From Pseudomonadota bacterium (lineage in GTDB: Bacteria; Bdellovibrionota_B; Oligoflexia; Oligoflexales; JAPPIL01), in assembly GCA_028877195.1 (NCBI GenBank), contig JAPPIL010000220.1:1-9320 (forward strand): 9,320 bases of DNA, in the 5' to 3' direction. Of the stretch, positions 6,668 through 9,320 are shown piece by piece. A program made the position numbers and the translations under genes. How positions within the stretch are numbered: the stretch's first letter is position 1; each line of letters starts with the position of its first letter. The notes under the pieces were generated by a model. The model made no database searches. It was not told the DNA's origin and saw only the letters and a list, made by a program, of their open reading frames with translations.

Positions 6668-9064
6668 CTAGTTGCGTAGCACAAAGTTTAGGATTTTATT
6701 CGGCACAAAAATTTTCTTGACGATTGTCTTGCCTGCGACAAGACGGGCATAGCTATCATGTGCGACCGCTAAAGCTTCCACCTGTGATTGCTCACAACCC
6801 ATGTCTACTTGCAGAGCATAGCGGTGCCTACCGTTGAACTGCACCGAATACGATACCATATCCTGTGCTGCGAGCTTCGGGTCATAGTCAGGCCAAGCGG
6901 CAAGCAAGATAGATTCGTTATGCCCCAAGTGTTGCCACAGTTCTTCGCAAATGTGTGGTGCATACGGAGACAGCAGTAGTAGAAATATCTCTACCTCCTG
7001 TTGAGCGATAGGAGCATCGGTTTTGCTGACGGTATTGGTGAATTCCATCATGCTGGCGATCGCGGTGTTGAAACGCATCTTATCAGTATCATGGCTAACG
7101 CTCTTCACCAACCGATGTAATGCACGGTTGCATTGTGATGTCGTTATCGTTGCCTTAACCCGTTCTGAAGTTAACAGCCGCCAAACTCTTTGTAAAAAGC
7201 GCTGACAACCGACAATGCCTTTGGTTTGCCACGGCTTTGTTGCTTCCAATGGCCCCATAAACATCTCATACAGCCGTAAAGAATCCGCACCCCATTCCTT
7301 GATGACATCATCGGGGTTGACGACATTACCACGACTTTTGGACATTTTCTCTTGGTTAGTGCCGAGAATTGTGCCTTGATTTACTAGACGCTGAAAAGGC
7401 TCAACAGTCGTAACATGCCCAAGGTCATATAAAACCTTATGCCAAAATCGCGCATACAGCAGATGTAAAACCGCATGCTCTACCCCGCCGACATACAAGT
7501 CAACTGGTAACCAGTAGCGTTCTTTCTCCTTATCCCATGCCATTTTGTCGTTGTTTGGATCAAGATAGCGCAGGTAATACCAGCATGAACCAGCCCACTG
7601 CGGCATCGTGTTGACTTCACGTTTACCTTGACGGTAATTGACAAACTCTTGACACTTGGCAAGCGGCGAGTTGCCATCCTGCCCTGGCGAAAAATCATCC
7701 AACTCAGGCAACACCACTGGCAACTCATCTTCCGCCACCAACACAGCCTTGCCATCACGGTCATAGTAAAGTGGGAACGGTTCACCCCAATAGCGTTGTC
7801 GTGCAAACAACCAGTCTCGTAGTTTGTAACGCACAGTGCTTTTGCCGCAACCATGCTGTTCTAACCATGCGCACATCTTGGCAATCGCAGTTTTACCTGC
7901 CAAGCCGTTGAGAAAGTCGGAGTTGATACATTTGCCATAACCAGTGAACACATCGTTGTCCGTTCCTGTTCCCACGACCACTTGCTTTATCGCTAACTGC
8001 TGTTCACGCGCAAACTCCATGTCCCGCTCATCGTGAGCAGGCACAGCCATAATTGCGCCACTGCCGTAATCCATCAGCACATAATCGGCAACGTAGATCG
8101 GTAATTTTTGCTTGGTTACGGGATGCAAGGCATAACTGCCAGTGAACACCCCTTTCTTGCTCGCCTCTTGTGCTCGCTGGCGTTCTGATTTCGCTAACGC
8201 CGCATCAACGTAAGCTTGCACCGCGGTCTGTTGGGCGTTAGTAGTAAGCCTTGTAAGTAACGGATGTTCGGGCGCAAGCGCACAGAAGGTCGCACCAAAC
8301 AAGGTGTCGGGACGAGTTGAGAAAACTGAAAAACTACAGCCAGCATCGTCTGCAATGCGAAAGATTATCTCAGCCCCTTGACTTTTACCGATCCAATTAC
8401 GTTGCATTTCTTTGATGGAATCCGACCAATCAAGCAACTCAAGGTCGTTCAGTAAGCGCTCGGCATACGAGGTTATCTTCAGCACCCATTGCCGCATCGG
8501 TCGTTTGACAACAGGGAAGCCGCCAACTTCTGATTTGCCGTCGATTACTTCCTCGTTTGCTAACACTGTGCCAAGCTGGGGGCAGAAGTTTACTAACTGC
8601 TCGGATTGATATGCTAAACCTGCTTTATAGAGTTCTTGGAAAATCCACTGTGTCCAACGATAGTATTGCGGTGAAGTTGTATTGACCTCGCGTTCCCAAT
8701 CATACGACAGTCCTAATGCTTGCAACTGTTGTTTGAAACGCGCAACGTTGCGGGCAGTCGTCTCACGTGGGTGAGTGCCTGTTTTGATTGCGTACTGCTC
8801 CGCTGGCAAGCCGAAAGCATCCCACCCCATCGGATGCAGGACGTTGAAACCGCACATGCGTTTATAGCGAGCAACGATGTCGGTCGCCGTGTAACCCTCA
8901 ACATGCCCGACATGCAGACCATCGCCCGATGGATAGGGGAACATGTCCAGTACATAAAACTTCGGACGCATGCGGTCTTCCATAGTTTTGAACAGGTTAT
9001 GCTGTTGCCAATAGTGTTGCCATTTAGGTTCAATAACACTGGGGTTGTAGGGGTTTTGTTGCAT
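6668..9064 (-). CDS. leuS: leucyl-tRNA synthetase
   Basis: This cytosolic class I enzyme charges tRNA-Leu with leucine. Counting from the ATG at 9064 (798 residues; E. coli has 860): the HIGH motif is HVGH at 51-54 within MFPYPSGDGLHVGHVEGY; the CP1 editing domain contains STRPDTLFG and MAVPAHDERD (339-348), with the editing aspartate at 345; KMSKS is at 573-577; a helical anticodon-binding domain and a C-terminal tRNA-contacting domain follow. The zinc-finger cysteines of the E. coli ZN-1 region are absent (GKSEVGGF where E. coli has CCWRC), and the leucine-specific insertion before KMSKS is reduced to a few residues (GTILGTNQEKMSKS). The ATG at 9064 fits the family start (QQNPYNPSVIEPKW); an in-frame ATG at 9073 adds MLV but stands only two bases from the ribosome binding site. 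It converges with the UvrA-like gene 29 bases away, with no visible terminator. Confidence 0.97.
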   Translation of the reverse strand: MQQNPYNPSVIEPKWQHYWQQHNLFKTMEDRMRPKFYVLDMFPYPSGDGLHVGHVEGYTATDIVARYKRMCGFNVLHPMGWDAFGLPAEQYAIKTGTHPRETTARNVARFKQQLQALGLSYDWEREVNTTSPQYYRWTQWIFQELYKAGLAYQSEQLVNFCPQLGTVLANEEVIDGKSEVGGFPVVKRPMRQWVLKITSYAERLLNDLELLDWSDSIKEMQRNWIGKSQGAEIIFRIADDAGCSFSVFSTRPDTLFGATFCALAPEHPLLTRLTTNAQQTAVQAYVDAALAKSERQRAQEASKKGVFTGSYALHPVTKQKLPIYVADYVLMDYGSGAIMAVPAHDERDMEFAREQQLAIKQVVVGTGTDNDVFTGYGKCINSDFLNGLAGKTAIAKMCAWLEQHGCGKSTVRYKLRDWLFARQRYWGEPFPLYYDRDGKAVLVAEDELPVVLPELDDFSPGQDGNSPLAKCQEFVNYRQGKREVNTMPQWAGSCWYYLRYLDPNNDKMAWDKEKERYWLPVDLYVGGVEHAVLHLLYARFWHKVLYDLGHVTTVEPFQRLVNQGTILGTNQEKMSKSRGNVVNPDDVIKEWGADSLRLYEMFMGPLEATKPWQTKGIVGCQRFLQRVWRLLTSERVKATITTSQCNRALHRLVKSVSHDTDKMRFNTAIASMMEFTNTVSKTDAPIAQQEVEIFLLLLSPYAPHICEELWQHLGHNESILLAAWPDYDPKLAAQDMVSYSVQFNGRHRYALQVDMGCEQSQVEALAVAHDSYARLVAGKTIVKKIFVPNKILNFVLRN

Positions 9065-9075
9065 AACTAACATCT

Positions 9076-9080
9076 CTCCT
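9076..9080 (-). promoter_or_regulatory. leuS ribosome binding site
   Basis: On the minus strand AGGAG occupies 9076-9080. It is two bases from the ATG at 9073 and eleven from the ATG at 9064; neither spacing is ideal, and family length favours the inner ATG. A CCTCC just upstream (9092-9096) could pair with it. Confidence 0.6.
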
Positions 9081-9101
9081 TTTTATTATGCGGAGGTCTT
9101 T

Positions 9102-9168
9102 CCCCCCTCCACGAAACGTGCCAAAAGGCACGTTTCGCCCCCCTTTGAACGTGCCTTTTGGCACGTTC
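9102..9168. repeat. pair of related hairpins in inverted orientation (REP/BIME-like)
   Basis: Hairpin one has an 11-base-pair stem (9112-9122 with 9127-9137) and an AAAA loop. Hairpin two has a 9-base-pair stem (9147-9155 with 9160-9168) and a TTTT loop. Both share the core ACGTGCC-N4-GGCACGT, so the two cores are reverse complements of each other. Each is preceded on the + strand by six cytosines (9102-9107 and 9138-9143), giving a 36-base period. Neither hairpin is followed by a T-run on either strand, so they do not look like intrinsic terminators. They lie in the leuS leader, 40 to 100 bases before its start. Confidence 0.8.
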
Positions 9169-9175
9169 CTCATAA

Positions 9176-9275
9176 AGACATATGCTGGTTTGAGTCGGAA
9201 ACAAAATTTTATTCGCTCGCTAACACTCGCCTCATAAATATTTTTTTCCGACTCTGATGATACAGACATATGTCT
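9176..9275. repeat. interrupted palindrome of about 100 bases (MITE-like or structured)
   Basis: AGACATATG (9176-9184) and GAGTCGGAAA (9192-9201) recur on the opposite strand at the other end, as CATATGTCT (9267-9275) and TTTCCGACTC (9245-9254). Arm spacing differs by a few bases (7 versus 12 between the two blocks), so pairing is interrupted. The interior is AT-rich apart from two CTCGC direct repeats (9216-9220, 9226-9230). The right end itself is a perfect 12-base palindrome (9264-9275). No open reading frame of substance lies inside. Confidence 0.6.
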
Positions 9276-9320
9276 CACGACTATACAACTTGCGCCTATC
9301 GGCGACTGTTAACTCTACTC

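Larger units (their letters stand above)
9074..9320. other. gene-free region upstream of leuS
   Basis: This 247-base stretch holds the palindromes described separately, a short CGCC-TATC-GGCG hairpin at 9293-9304 and the leuS ribosome binding site. I see no confident leuS promoter; CATAAT on the minus strand near 9085-9090 is a possible -10 without a matching -35. A minus-strand open frame crosses it and overlaps leuS, but it consists mostly of translated repeat and is not called as a gene. Confidence 0.55.

Noticed and set aside
7480..7854. 124-residue minus-strand frame inside leuS
   Set aside because: It is a frame-shifted shadow of the well-supported LeuRS coding sequence.
9112..9168. 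Hairpins as intrinsic terminators or a T-box attenuator of leuS
   Set aside because: No T-run follows either stem on either strand, and I could not find T-box elements (no specifier-loop or antiterminator sequence).
9030..9278. 82-residue minus-strand frame overlapping the leuS start
   Set aside because: Its sequence is mostly translated palindrome and repeat (for example NVPKGTF / NVPFGTF from the two hairpins), and its end runs into leuS out of frame. A leucine-rich leader peptide was looked for and not found.

Overview
The window (roughly mid-40s % GC by eye) looks like a chromosomal segment of a proteobacterium. It carries an IHF-alpha-type histone-like protein, a single-anchor signal peptidase I, a PgsA phospholipid synthase and a SPOR-domain membrane protein. 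I cannot place it to class. The IHF resembles alpha chains generally (FGKWSV as in deltaproteobacterial forms, from memory). The sugar kinase resembles the adenosine-kinase-like PfkB proteins of alphaproteobacteria. The leucyl-tRNA synthetase is of the compact HVGH/EGYTATD type that I associate with Bacteroidetes, Chlamydiae and relatives rather than the enterobacterial type. Genes are densely packed, with several tail-to-tail gaps of 0 to 29 bases.

Layout. 1-258 (+) is the 3' end of an unrecognised gene with a basic, proline-rich tail. A good sigma-70 promoter then drives ihfA (341-625, +), which meets lepB (622-1389, -) tail to tail; the two stop codons share one CTAG palindrome. A 173-base divergent region separates lepB from a probable two-gene operon, pgsA (1563-2138, +) and a PfkB kinase (2148-3143, +, TTG start). 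A small helix-turn-helix/coiled-coil protein follows (3259-3687, +), converging on a SPOR-domain protein (3695-4174, -). Divergent from that, with only 43 bases between start codons and apparently interlocked promoters, is a UvrA-like tandem ABC ATPase of 806 residues (4218-6638, +). It converges on leuS (6668-9064, -). The last 247 bases, upstream of leuS, hold no convincing gene but are rich in palindromes.

How the genes relate: most are housekeeping functions (nucleoid architecture, protein export, phospholipid synthesis, translation, probably cell-envelope or division) without a shared pathway. I see no defence island, phage or CRISPR.

The least ordinary items are: the UvrA paralogue, in which the DNA-contacting insertion domain is missing cleanly between two zinc-finger CxxC pairs while the stretch corresponding to the UvrB-binding domain is kept, and in which both ABC signature motifs have lost a glycine; the palindromic array in front of leuS, including a possible Shine-Dalgarno switch; the atypical LeuRS; and the uncharacterised HTH/coiled-coil protein.
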